A stretch of DNA of 64,000 bases from Bradyrhizobium ivorense (lineage in GTDB: Bacteria > Pseudomonadota > Alphaproteobacteria > Rhizobiales > Xanthobacteraceae): positions 202,218 through 266,217 of the forward strand of contig NZ_CAADFC020000032.1 in NCBI RefSeq assembly GCF_900696085.1, given 5' to 3'. Positions 26,575 through 35,888 of the stretch are shown piece by piece (within the stretch, counting starts at the first letter, position 1; each line of letters opens with the position of its first letter). The position numbers and the translations under genes were made by a program. The notes beneath the pieces were generated by a model. That model had not been told where the DNA came from. It ran no database searches and saw only the letters and a program-made list of their open reading frames with translations.

Positions 26575-28055
26575 TGCGCCGCCGCCAGCGTGCCGGCGGG
26601 TGTCCAGCCGCCGCCGAGCGCCTGGAACAGGCTGCTCGCCGCGAGCAGCTTGTTGAGCCGCACCGTGACCAGATTGTTCTCCGCCGTGAACAGCGTCTGC
26701 TGCGCCTGCAGCACCGTGATCAGGTTGACCGTGCCGCCGCGCAACTGCGTTTCGGCGACCTCGAACGCCTTGCGCGAGCTCGCCACCGCGTCGGACTGCA
26801 GGCGTTCCTGCAGCGTAAACTTCTGCAGCGCGATCAGCGCATTCTCGACGTCGGCGAAGGCCGACAGCACGGCCTTGCGGTAGGTCTGCAGGAACTGCAG
26901 CTGCTGGCCCTTGGCGAGCTTGAGCTGGCTCTCCAGCTGAAAGCCGTCGAACAGCGGCTGGGTCAAACTGGCGGACAGCGTATAGAACCAGGCGCCCGGC
27001 CCGAACAGCGAGGCCAGCGCCGCGCTCTGGAAGCCGTTGGTCGCGGTCAGCTGGATCTGCGGGAAGAACGCCGCGCGCGCCGCATCGACGCTGAAATTGG
27101 CCGAGGTCAGCTGCGCCTCGGCCTGGCGGATGTCAGGCCGCTGGTAGAGCAATTCCGACGGCAGCCCTGGGGTCACGCGCGGGACCGAGATCTGTGTGGT
27201 GCTGCCGCCGCGCACCGTGAAATTGGCCGGCGCGCGCGCCACCAGCACTGCGAGCGCGGTGATGTTCTGTCCCACCGTCACTTCGAGCGGCGGGATTGCC
27301 GCGCGCTGGGTCGCGACCAGCGCCTCCTGCTGCGACACGTCGAGCTGCGAGGCGGTGCCGCCGGAAAATTGCGATTTGACCAGCGCGAGGATGCGTTCGG
27401 CGGCGGCGAGGTTGCGGCGTGTCACCTTGATCTGGTCCTGCGCCGCAAGCACCTGGAAATAGGTGTTGGCGACGGTCGCCATTGTGGTCAGCGCGACCAC
27501 CTCACGATTGTAGCGCGACGCGGTGGCGCTCTCCTCCGAGGCCGCCAGCGTCGCGCGGTTCTTGCCCCAGAAATCCACGATATAGCTCGCGGTCAGTCCC
27601 GCATTGTATTGCGAGAACGTTCCGCCCGCCCCGCTCAACGCACCCGACCCCTGGCGCTGGGCGGTCACCGACCCCGACAGCGACGGCAGCAGCACGGCGC
27701 CGGAGACGCCGGTCTGCGCATCGGCCTGCACCACCTGGGCGATCGCGACCGCGATGTCCAAATTGTAGAGCTGCGCGGATTCCATCAGCCCGGTCAGCTC
27801 CGCGGAGCGGAAGCCGCGCCACCAGGCGAGCGCCGGAACGGCGGCATCGGCATCGCCCTTCGCGGCGGTCCGATAGCTCGCCGGCACTTCGAGACTGAGC
27901 TCGGGCCGCTCCGCGCCGGGAACGCAGCCCGACAGGCCGAGGCCGACCACGATGGCGAGCGTGGGCTGCCGGCGCAGCCAAAACGCCGGTGCACGCAGCA
28001 GCCGGACCGGCTTCCGCAACATCTCAACACGTCGCAACGCTGCACCTGTCGGCAT
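26571..28055 (-). CDS. outer-membrane efflux factor, NodT/OprM-type lipoprotein
   Basis: This is the TolC-like outer-membrane channel of the tripartite pump. The 494-residue protein has a lipoprotein signal with lipobox LSGC (cysteine at about residue 44), two OEP repeats with the long helical segments typical of the family (YFQVLAAQDQIKVTRRNL; YQRPDIRQAEAQL; FADVENALIALQKF), and a C-terminal QAQQTLFTAENNLVTV segment. Length is normal. Its ATG follows the stop of the second RND gene directly (TAA|ATG). It completes the MFP-RND-RND-OMF operon. Confidence 0.92.
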   Translation of the reverse strand: MPTGAALRRVEMLRKPVRLLRAPAFWLRRQPTLAIVVGLGLSGCVPGAERPELSLEVPASYRTAAKGDADAAVPALAWWRGFRSAELTGLMESAQLYNLDIAVAIAQVVQADAQTGVSGAVLLPSLSGSVTAQRQGSGALSGAGGTFSQYNAGLTASYIVDFWGKNRATLAASEESATASRYNREVVALTTMATVANTYFQVLAAQDQIKVTRRNLAAAERILALVKSQFSGGTASQLDVSQQEALVATQRAAIPPLEVTVGQNITALAVLVARAPANFTVRGGSTTQISVPRVTPGLPSELLYQRPDIRQAEAQLTSANFSVDAARAAFFPQIQLTATNGFQSAALASLFGPGAWFYTLSASLTQPLFDGFQLESQLKLAKGQQLQFLQTYRKAVLSAFADVENALIALQKFTLQERLQSDAVASSRKAFEVAETQLRGGTVNLITVLQAQQTLFTAENNLVTVRLNKLLAASSLFQALGGGWTPAGTLAAAQ

Positions 28056-31000
28056 TTACTCGCCCAATTGGAGGGAAGACCCCGGGAGCCGCGGCGCAGC
28101 GCCGCGCCGCGCGCGCTGGGCCCAGAGACGGAACCGGTCGAGATAGAGGTAGATCACCGGCGTCGTGTAGAGCGTCAGAACCTGGCTCAGGATCAGCCCG
28201 CCGACAATGGCGATGCCGAGCGGCTGGCGCAGCTCGCCGCCATCGCCCATGCCGACCGCGAGCGGCACCGCGCCGAGCAGCGCCGCCATCGTCGTCATCA
28301 TGATCGGACGGAAGCGCAGCAGGCAGGCCTCCCTGATCGCCTCGAGCGGCGGCAGCCCGAGCCGGCGTTCCGCATCGAGGGCGAAATCGATCATCATGAT
28401 GGCGTTCTTCTTCACAATGCCGATCAGCAGGATGACGCCGATCAGCGCCATGATACTGAACTCGGTCTTGAATGCCATCAGCGCCAGCAGCGCGCCCACA
28501 CCTGCGGACGGCAGCGTCGACAGGATGGTCAGCGGATGGATGAAGCTCTCATAGAGCACGCCGAGCACGATGTAGATCGTCACCAGCGCCGCCAGGATCA
28601 GGAACGGCTGGTTGCTCAGCGAATCCTGGAACGCCTTGGCCGAGCCCTGGAAGGTGCCGCGGATCGTGGCGGGGACGCCGATCCGGTTCATGGTGGCCTC
28701 GATGCTGGCGACCGCGGTGCTGAGCGAGACGTTCGGCGGCAGGTTGAACGAGATGGTGTTGGCGACCAAGAGGCCCTGGTGATTGACCGCCAGCGGCGTC
28801 GCGCCCTGCTCGAAGCTCGCCACTGCCGACAGCGGGATCATGGTCTCGCCGGTGGTGCTGACCGCCGATCCGGTCGAGCCGGCGCCGTTCCCGGTCAGGC
28901 CGATCGAGTTGGTGGCGAGATTGCGCGCCGCCTCGGCATTGGCGGTGCTGGCCGCGCTCGAGGTTCCCGGCGCCACCACCGTGCCCGCGACGGCGTTGGT
29001 CGACTGCGAGCCGCCGACCGATCCGCCCGACGTGCTGACATAGACGTCCTTGAGCGTCTCCGGGTTCTGCCAGTAGCGCGGCGCGACCTCCATCACGACG
29101 TGATACTGGTTGCGCGCGACATAGATGGTCGAGACCTGGCGCTGGCCGAACGCGTCATAGAGCGTGTTGTCGATCTGGCTCACGGTGATGCCGAGCCGCG
29201 CCGCGTCGTCGCGATCGATCACCAGGTTGGATTCCAGTCCCTTGTTCTGCTGGTCGCTGTTGACGTCGGTCAGGTCGGGATCGCGCTGCAGCGCTGCGGT
29301 GATCTTTGGCGTCCATTCGTTGAGCTCCTCCAAGGTCGAGCCCTGCAGCGTGTACTGGTACTGCGCGTTGGAGGCCCTGCCGCCGACCCGGATGTCCTGC
29401 ACCGCCTGCAGGAACAACGTCGCGCCGGGCACCACGGACATTTCCCGCCGCAGCCGCGCGATCACGCCGTCGGCGCTGATCTTGCGCTGATCGAGCGGCT
29501 TCAGCGAGACAAAGACGAACCCGGAATTGGTCTGTCCGCTGCCGGTGAAGCCGACCACGCTTTCCACCGCGGGGTCGTGCTTGATGATGTCGACGAACCG
29601 CCCGAGCTTCTGCTGCATCAGCTGGAACGAGACACTCTGGTCGGCCTGGATCGAGCCGGTGAGCCGCCCGGTATCCTGCTGCGGGAAGAAGCCCTTCGGG
29701 ATCGCGCTGTAGAGATAGAAATTCAGGCCCAGCACCGCCGCCAGGATCACCATCACCGACACCGGGTGCTCCAGGGCCGCCGTCAGCGTCCTGCGGTAGA
29801 AATTCAGCATCGCCTCGAAGCAGCGCTCGCTGGCCCAATACAGCCGGCCGTGGCTCTGCCCTGTGTCGCGCTTGAGCAGCACCGCGCACATCATCGGCGT
29901 GGTCGCCAGCGACACCGCGAGCGAGATCAGGATCGCGATCGAGATCGTCATCGCGAATTCGCGGAACAGGCGGCCGACGATGCCACCCATCATCAGGATC
30001 GGAATGAACACCGCGATCAGCGACACGCTCATCGACAGCACCGTGAAGCCGACCTCGCTGGCGCCGGTGAGCGCCGCCTGCAGCGGGCTCAAGCCGTCCT
30101 CGATGTGGCGGGTGATGTTCTCCAGCACCACGATGGCGTCGTCGACCACGAAACCGGTCGCCACCGTCAGCGCCATCAGCGACAGATTGTCGAGGCTGTA
30201 GCCGATCAGGTACATCGCTCCGAAGGTCGCGACCAGCGATACCGACACCGCGACAACAGGAATGAAGGTAGCGCGGGCGCTGCGCAGGAACACGAACACC
30301 ACGACGATCACCAGCAGCACGGCGAGGATCAGGGTTCGTTCGACGTCATGAAGCGAGGTGCGGATGGTGGTCGAGCGGTCGACCGCGAAATCGATGTCGA
30401 TCGCCGGCGACACCGAGGCCTTGAGCTGCGGCAGCACCCCTTTCACCAGGTCGACCGTGGAGATGATGTTGGCGTTGGGCTGCCGGTACAGGATGATCAG
30501 CACCGCCGGCTTGCCGTTGGCGAGGCCGGCATTGCGCAGGTTCTCGACGCCGTTGGTGACCTCACCGACGTCGGTGAGGCGAACCGGCGCGCCGTTGCGG
30601 TAGGCCACGATCAGCGGCTTGTAGTCGTCCGCCTTGTTGGCCTGGTCGTTGGCATAGATCTGGTAGCGCTGCGGGCCGACGTCGATGGCGCCCTTCGGGC
30701 TGTGCGCATTGGCGCTCGACAGCGCCGCGCGGATGTCCTCGAGCCCGATGCCGTATTTGTAGAGCGCCTGCGGCGTCAGGTCGACGCGCACCGCCGGCAG
30801 CGAGCTGCCGCCGACCACCACCTCGCCGATCCCCTCGACCTGCGACAGCTTTTGCGCCAGCACGCTCGAGGCCGCGTCATAGAGCGCGCCGCGGGTCAGC
30901 GTATCCGATGTCAGCGCCAGGATCAGGATCGGTGCGTCGGCCGGATTGACCTTCCGGTAGGTCGGATTGGCGCGCAGGCTGGTCGGCAGGTCGGCCCGCG

Positions 31001-31343
31001 CGGCGTTGATCGCCGCCTGCACGTCGCGCGCCGCGCCGTTGATGTCGCGGTCGAGGCCGAACTGCAGCGTGATGCGGGTCGAGCCGACCGAGCTCGACGA
31101 CGTCATCTCGGTGACATCGGCAATCTGGCCGAGATGCCGCTCCAGCGGGCTGGCGACCGTCGTCGCCACGTCCTGCGGGCTGGCGCCGGGCAACGTCGCC
31201 TGCACCGAGATGGTCGGAAAATCGACCTGCGGCAGCGGCGCCACCGGCAGCTTGAAGAAGGCGACGGCGCCGGCCGCCGCAAGCCCGATGGTCAACAGCG
31301 TGGTCGCCACCGGCCGGCGGATGAAGGGGGTTGACGGCTCCAT
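28056..31343 (-). CDS. mdtC: RND efflux transporter subunit (MdtC-type)
   Basis: This proton-driven inner-membrane pump has 1095 residues and 12 membrane segments with two large periplasmic porter regions. TGFVVDDAIVVLENITRHIE carries the paired aspartates of TM4 used for proton relay, GYSLDNLSLMALTVA precedes it, and PSAGVGALLALMAFKTEFSI is the TM10-11 region. An Ala/Ser/Gly/Thr-rich insert of about 60 residues (around 790-850) lengthens it compared with the usual 1025-1040. In MdtABC the B and C subunits form a mixed trimer, and the adjacent paralogue supports that arrangement. The start is 3 bases after the mdtB stop. Confidence 0.92.
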   Translation of the reverse strand: MEPSTPFIRRPVATTLLTIGLAAAGAVAFFKLPVAPLPQVDFPTISVQATLPGASPQDVATTVASPLERHLGQIADVTEMTSSSSVGSTRITLQFGLDRDINGAARDVQAAINAARADLPTSLRANPTYRKVNPADAPILILALTSDTLTRGALYDAASSVLAQKLSQVEGIGEVVVGGSSLPAVRVDLTPQALYKYGIGLEDIRAALSSANAHSPKGAIDVGPQRYQIYANDQANKADDYKPLIVAYRNGAPVRLTDVGEVTNGVENLRNAGLANGKPAVLIILYRQPNANIISTVDLVKGVLPQLKASVSPAIDIDFAVDRSTTIRTSLHDVERTLILAVLLVIVVVFVFLRSARATFIPVVAVSVSLVATFGAMYLIGYSLDNLSLMALTVATGFVVDDAIVVLENITRHIEDGLSPLQAALTGASEVGFTVLSMSVSLIAVFIPILMMGGIVGRLFREFAMTISIAILISLAVSLATTPMMCAVLLKRDTGQSHGRLYWASERCFEAMLNFYRRTLTAALEHPVSVMVILAAVLGLNFYLYSAIPKGFFPQQDTGRLTGSIQADQSVSFQLMQQKLGRFVDIIKHDPAVESVVGFTGSGQTNSGFVFVSLKPLDQRKISADGVIARLRREMSVVPGATLFLQAVQDIRVGGRASNAQYQYTLQGSTLEELNEWTPKITAALQRDPDLTDVNSDQQNKGLESNLVIDRDDAARLGITVSQIDNTLYDAFGQRQVSTIYVARNQYHVVMEVAPRYWQNPETLKDVYVSTSGGSVGGSQSTNAVAGTVVAPGTSSAASTANAEAARNLATNSIGLTGNGAGSTGSAVSTTGETMIPLSAVASFEQGATPLAVNHQGLLVANTISFNLPPNVSLSTAVASIEATMNRIGVPATIRGTFQGSAKAFQDSLSNQPFLILAALVTIYIVLGVLYESFIHPLTILSTLPSAGVGALLALMAFKTEFSIMALIGVILLIGIVKKNAIMMIDFALDAERRLGLPPLEAIREACLLRFRPIMMTTMAALLGAVPLAVGMGDGGELRQPLGIAIVGGLILSQVLTLYTTPVIYLYLDRFRLWAQRARRGAAPRLPGSSLQLGE

Positions 31344-31346
31344 GGC

Positions 31347-34300
31347 TCACCCCGACCCGCTGGCCTCGCCGACCTCGCCCGGCCGTCCGGCAAAGCGCTG
31401 CGCCAGCCGATCGAACCAGAGATAGATCACGGGCGTCGTGAACAGCGTGAGCAGCTGGCTGACCAGGAGGCCGCCGACGATGGAGATACCGAGCGGGTGC
31501 CGCAGTTCGGAGCCCGCGCCGGTGCCTATCATCAGCGGCAGCGCGCCGAGCACCGCGGCCATCGTCGTCATGATGATGGGACGGAAGCGCAGCAGGCAGG
31601 CCTGATAGATCGCCTCGCGCGGCGGCTTGCCCTCGTTGCGCTCGGCATCGAGCGCGAAGTCGATCATCATGATCGCGTTCTTCTTGACGATGCCGATCAA
31701 CAGGATGATGCCGATGATCGCGATGATGGTGAGATCCTGCTTGGCCATCATCAGCGCCAGCAGCGCGCCGATGCCGGCCGAGGGCAGCGTCGAGAGGATC
31801 GTCAGCGGATGGATGAAGCTCTCGTAGAGCACGCCGAGCACGATGTAGACGGTGACGATCGCCGCCAGGATCAGGAACAGCTGGTTGGACAGCGAGGCCT
31901 GGAACGCCAGCGCGGCGCCCTGGAAGCTCGTGATCATGCCGAGCGGCTGGTTGATCTCGGCCTGAGCCCGCTTGATCGCCGTTACCGCCTCGCCGAGCGA
32001 GGCGCCGGGCGCCAGGTTGAACGAGACGGTTGCCGACGGGAACTGGCCGAGATGCGAAATCTGCAGCGGCGCGGTCTCGATCCGCATCTTCGCCATCACC
32101 GAGAGCCGCACCGGCGTCGTGCTGACCGATGACGGCAGATAGATCGAGTCCAGCGAATCCAGCGATTTCTGCAGCGACGGATCGGCCTCCAGGATCACGC
32201 GGTACTGGTTCGAATTGGTGAAGACGGTCGAGACGATGCGCTGGCCGTAGGAATCGTAGAGCGCGTTGTCGATCGTCGCCGGCGTGATGCCGAACCGCGC
32301 GGCCTGGTCGCGGTCGATATCGACGAACACCGAAAGCCCCTCCGCGGAGATATCGCTGGCGACGTCGCTGAGCTCGTGCAGTGCCTGCAGCTTCTCGACC
32401 AGCTTCGGGGTCCATTCCGCCAGCTCGGCCGGATCGGCGTCCTGCAGGATGAACTGGTACTGGGTCCGGCTCACCGTGCCCTCGATGGTGAGGTCCTGCA
32501 CCGGCTGCATGTAGAGCGTGATTCCGGTCAGCGCTGATGTGCTCGCCTTGATCCGCTCCATGATGGTGGCGACGCTGGCCTTGCGCTGCGCGTGCGGCTT
32601 CAGATTGATCAGGATGCGGCCGCTGTTGAGCGTGGTGTTGGTGCCGTCGACGCCGATGAAGGACGACAGGCTCTGCACATCGGGATCCTTCAGGATCACG
32701 CTGGCCAGCCGCTGCTGGCGCTCGGCCATCGCGGCATAGGAAACCGACTGCGGCGCCTCCGAGATCGCCTGGATCACGCCGGTGTCCTGCAGCGGAAAGA
32801 AGCCCTTCGGGATGATGATGTAGAGCCACGCGGTCAGGCCGAAGGTGGCGAGCGCGATCAAGAGCACCAGCGGCTGGCGGTCCAGCACCCAGTCCAGCAT
32901 CCGGCCGTACAGCGCGATGACGTAATCGAACCCTTCCCGGCTCAGCCGCTGCAGGGTGTTCTCCCGCGCGGTCGCGTCCCGCCTCAAGAGCTTGGCGCAG
33001 GCCATCGGCACCAGCGTCAGCGACACCACCGCGGAGATCAGGATCGTGACCGACAGCGTGATCGCGAATTCGCGGAACAGCCGGCCGACCACGTCGCCCA
33101 TGAACAATAGCGGGATCAGCACCGCGATCAGCGACACCGTCAGCGAGATGATGGTGAAGCCGATCTGCTCGGAGCCGCGCAGCGCCGCCTCCAGCGGGGT
33201 CTCGCCCTCCTCGATGTAGCGCGAGATGTTCTCGATCACGACGATGGCGTCGTCGACCACGAAGCCGGTCGCAATGGTCAGCGCCATCAGCGACAGATTG
33301 TTGAGGCTGAAGCCGAACAGATACATCGCCCCGAGCGTGCCGACCAGCGACAGCGGCACCGACAGGCTCGGGATCAGGGTGGCGCGGGTCGAGCGCAGGA
33401 ACACGAAGATGACCAGCACGACGAGGATCACCGCCAGCGACAATTCATACTCGACGTCGCGCACCGAGGCACGGATCGTCACGGTGCGGTCGGTCAGGAT
33501 GTTGAGGTCGATCGCCGCCGGCAGCGTCGCCTGCAGCTGCGGCAGCAGCGCCTTGATGCCCTCGACCACCGAGATGACATTGGCGCCGGGCTGGCGCTGG
33601 ATGTTGAGGATGATGGCCGGCGTCTCGTTCATCCAGGCGCCGAGCTTGTCGTTCTGCGCGCCGTCGACCACGGTGCCGACGTCGCTGAGGCGGACCGGCG
33701 AGCCGTTCTTGTAGGCGATGATCAGCGACTGGTAGTCGCTGGCCTTGCGGATCTGGTCGTTGGCATTGATGGTGTAGGCCCGCATCGGGCCGTCGAAATT
33801 GCCCTTCGGCGTGTTGACATTGGCGTTGCCGAGCGTGGTGCGGAGGTCGTCGATGTTGAGGCCGTAGGCGGCGAGCTTGCGGATGTCGGCCTGGATGCGC
33901 ACCGCGGGCCGCTGGCCGCCGCTGATGCTGACGAGGCCGACGCCGGGCAGTTGCGAGATCTTCTGCGCCAGCCGCGTGTCGACGAAATCCTGGACCTGCG
34001 TCAGCGGCATGGTCTTCGAGGTCAGGCCGAGGGTGAGGATCGGCGCGTCGGCGGGATTGACCTTGGCGTAGATCGGCGGTGCCGGCAGGTCCGACGGCAA
34101 CAAATTGCCCGCCGCGTTGATCGCGGCCTGCACCTCCTGCTCGGCGACATCGAGCGAGATCGACAGGCCGAATTGCAGCGTGATCACCGAGGAGCCGGCC
34201 GAGCTCACCGAGCTCATCTGGTTCAAATTCGGCATCTGGCCGAACTGCACCTCCAGCGGCGCCGTCACCGATGACGTCATCACGTCCGGGCTGGCGCCGG

Positions 34301-34454
34301 GATAGAAGGTCTGCACCTGGATGGTCGGATAATCGACCTCGGGCAGCGCGGCGACGGGGAGGTATCTGAACGCCAGCATGCCCGACAGCATGATGGCGAT
34401 CATCAGCAGGGTCGTCGCCACCGGCCGCAGGATGAATGGCCGTGACGGGTTCAT
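31347..34454 (-). CDS. mdtB: RND efflux transporter subunit (MdtB-type)
   Basis: The 1035-residue RND pump is paralogous to the downstream gene. It begins MNPSRPFILRPVATTLLMIA; TM4 has TGFVVDDAIVVIENISRYIE with the proton-relay aspartates; the C-terminal half repeats the fold (PSAGIGALLALMMAKQDLTI; LLIGIVKKNAIMMIDFALDA). Length is standard. MdtBC-type pumps export bile salts, novobiocin-like drugs and, in plant bacteria, plant phenolics; the actual substrate here is unknown. The ATG overlaps the mdtA TGA (ATGA). Confidence 0.93.
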   Translation of the reverse strand: MNPSRPFILRPVATTLLMIAIMLSGMLAFRYLPVAALPEVDYPTIQVQTFYPGASPDVMTSSVTAPLEVQFGQMPNLNQMSSVSSAGSSVITLQFGLSISLDVAEQEVQAAINAAGNLLPSDLPAPPIYAKVNPADAPILTLGLTSKTMPLTQVQDFVDTRLAQKISQLPGVGLVSISGGQRPAVRIQADIRKLAAYGLNIDDLRTTLGNANVNTPKGNFDGPMRAYTINANDQIRKASDYQSLIIAYKNGSPVRLSDVGTVVDGAQNDKLGAWMNETPAIILNIQRQPGANVISVVEGIKALLPQLQATLPAAIDLNILTDRTVTIRASVRDVEYELSLAVILVVLVIFVFLRSTRATLIPSLSVPLSLVGTLGAMYLFGFSLNNLSLMALTIATGFVVDDAIVVIENISRYIEEGETPLEAALRGSEQIGFTIISLTVSLIAVLIPLLFMGDVVGRLFREFAITLSVTILISAVVSLTLVPMACAKLLRRDATARENTLQRLSREGFDYVIALYGRMLDWVLDRQPLVLLIALATFGLTAWLYIIIPKGFFPLQDTGVIQAISEAPQSVSYAAMAERQQRLASVILKDPDVQSLSSFIGVDGTNTTLNSGRILINLKPHAQRKASVATIMERIKASTSALTGITLYMQPVQDLTIEGTVSRTQYQFILQDADPAELAEWTPKLVEKLQALHELSDVASDISAEGLSVFVDIDRDQAARFGITPATIDNALYDSYGQRIVSTVFTNSNQYRVILEADPSLQKSLDSLDSIYLPSSVSTTPVRLSVMAKMRIETAPLQISHLGQFPSATVSFNLAPGASLGEAVTAIKRAQAEINQPLGMITSFQGAALAFQASLSNQLFLILAAIVTVYIVLGVLYESFIHPLTILSTLPSAGIGALLALMMAKQDLTIIAIIGIILLIGIVKKNAIMMIDFALDAERNEGKPPREAIYQACLLRFRPIIMTTMAAVLGALPLMIGTGAGSELRHPLGISIVGGLLVSQLLTLFTTPVIYLWFDRLAQRFAGRPGEVGEASGSG

Positions 34455-35710
34455 TGCTTTGGCCCGTCCCCGTGCTTCGCGGCGCCACTTGCGGCGCCCT
34501 TGGCCGCGCCGGCCGGACTTGCCGCGTCGGCAGCGCTGCGCACGATCACCTTGGTGCCCTCGCGCAGCTTGTCGGCGCCGTCGATCACGATGCGATCGCC
34601 CACCTCGAGCCCCGACATCACCTCGACGCGATCGCCGTCGGTGACGCCGAGCTTGACCGGCCGCACCGAGACGGTGCTGTCGGCGTTGACGAGATAGACG
34701 AAGGTGCCGGGCACGCCGCGCTGCACGCCGGCCATCGGCATCGTCATGACGTCCTTGTGGGTGTCGAGCAGCAGGCGGATGTTGACGAACTGGTTCGGAT
34801 ACAGCGTGCGCTTGTCGTTCTCGAACTGGGCGCGCAGCTTGATCGTGCCGGTGGTCGGATCGATCTGGCTGTCGAAGGTCTGCAGCGAGCCCTCGGCGAG
34901 CTTGTTGGCGCCGCTGCGGTCATAGGCCGTGGCTGACAGCACCGCGCCTTCCCTCAGCCGTTTCGCGACCGCCTGCAGATTGTCCTCCGGCAGCGTGAAC
35001 AGCACGCTGATCGGCTCGAGCTGCGTGATCACGACGAGACCCGTGCTATCGCCCGCTGTGACGTAATTGCCGAGATCGACCTGGCGCAGTCCGACCCGCC
35101 CGTTGATCGGCGACACGATGCGGCAATACGTCAGATTTACCTCGGCCGACTGCACCGAGGCGCGGTCGGCCTCGACGGTGCCCTGATTTTGCGCGACCAG
35201 CGCGATCTGGGTGTCGAGGGTCTGGTGCGGCACCGCGTTCTGCTTGGCGAGGTTCTGGTAGCGGGCGAGATCGACCTGGGCGCCCTTGAGCTGCGCTTCG
35301 TCGCGCGCGAGCTGCCCCCTCGCCTGCGCCAGCGTCGCCTCATAGGGACGCGGATCGATCTGGGCGATCAGGTCGCCCTTCTTGACCTCGTCGCCTTCCT
35401 TGAAATCGATCCGCTGCAGATAGCCGCTGATCTGGCTCTTGATCGTCACGGTAGCGAGCGACGTCACGGTGCCGAGCGCGTTCAGCGTCACGCCGATATC
35501 GCCCTTGCCGATGGTCGCGGGCACGATCGACATCGGTGCAGCATTGCGTCCGCCGCCGGCCTGCTGCGGCGCGCCCTGCTGCCGCGTCCACCACACGATG
35601 CCGGCGAGCAACGACAGCACGACAAGGGTCGTGAGGATGACGCCGATGCGCGACGACCGCCTGGTCTGTTCGGGCGCGACAATCGACGGGTCTTTCAGCT
35701 GCTGGTCCAT
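34451..35710 (-). CDS. mdtA: periplasmic adaptor (membrane fusion protein) of the MdtABC-type pump
   Basis: This membrane-anchored adaptor links the RND pump to the outer-membrane factor. It has 419 residues from ATG 35710: a cytoplasmic N-terminus, an uncleaved membrane anchor (about 23-42), a split lipoyl domain (KGDLIAQIDPRPYEATLAQARGQ, truncated here; CRIVSPINGRVGLRQVDLG), a helical hairpin (about 125-185), a beta-barrel (QLEPISVLFTLPEDNL) and a membrane-proximal domain, ending in an Ala/Gly/Lys tail. A longer frame opens at 35812, but its extra 34 residues lack family resemblance. As the first gene, its promoter should lie in 35711-35888; no regulator gene adjoins. Confidence 0.9.
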   Translation of the reverse strand: MDQQLKDPSIVAPEQTRRSSRIGVILTTLVVLSLLAGIVWWTRQQGAPQQAGGGRNAAPMSIVPATIGKGDIGVTLNALGTVTSLATVTIKSQISGYLQRIDFKEGDEVKKGDLIAQIDPRPYEATLAQARGQLARDEAQLKGAQVDLARYQNLAKQNAVPHQTLDTQIALVAQNQGTVEADRASVQSAEVNLTYCRIVSPINGRVGLRQVDLGNYVTAGDSTGLVVITQLEPISVLFTLPEDNLQAVAKRLREGAVLSATAYDRSGANKLAEGSLQTFDSQIDPTTGTIKLRAQFENDKRTLYPNQFVNIRLLLDTHKDVMTMPMAGVQRGVPGTFVYLVNADSTVSVRPVKLGVTDGDRVEVMSGLEVGDRIVIDGADKLREGTKVIVRSAADAASPAGAAKGAASGAAKHGDGPKQ

Positions 35711-35888
35711 AACCTGCCCACGGAGAACACGAATGAGCTCGCGCGGTCTTATATCCCCTGCGCCCGCGCGCGCCACACCCATGCGGGCATTTTGAACGCT
35801 TCCGCGGGACAATACGTATTAAGATTCGGAAAGAATCATGTCGATCCCGCGCCGATCGGTTGCCGTTCACGCCGGATTGTTCGGCAGC

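Noticed and set aside
26574..31334. 1586-codon plus-strand frame opposite the RND genes
   Set aside because: Arg/His/Asp-rich composition with no domain, entirely antisense to the outer-membrane factor and MdtC gene; typical of high-GC antisense frames.
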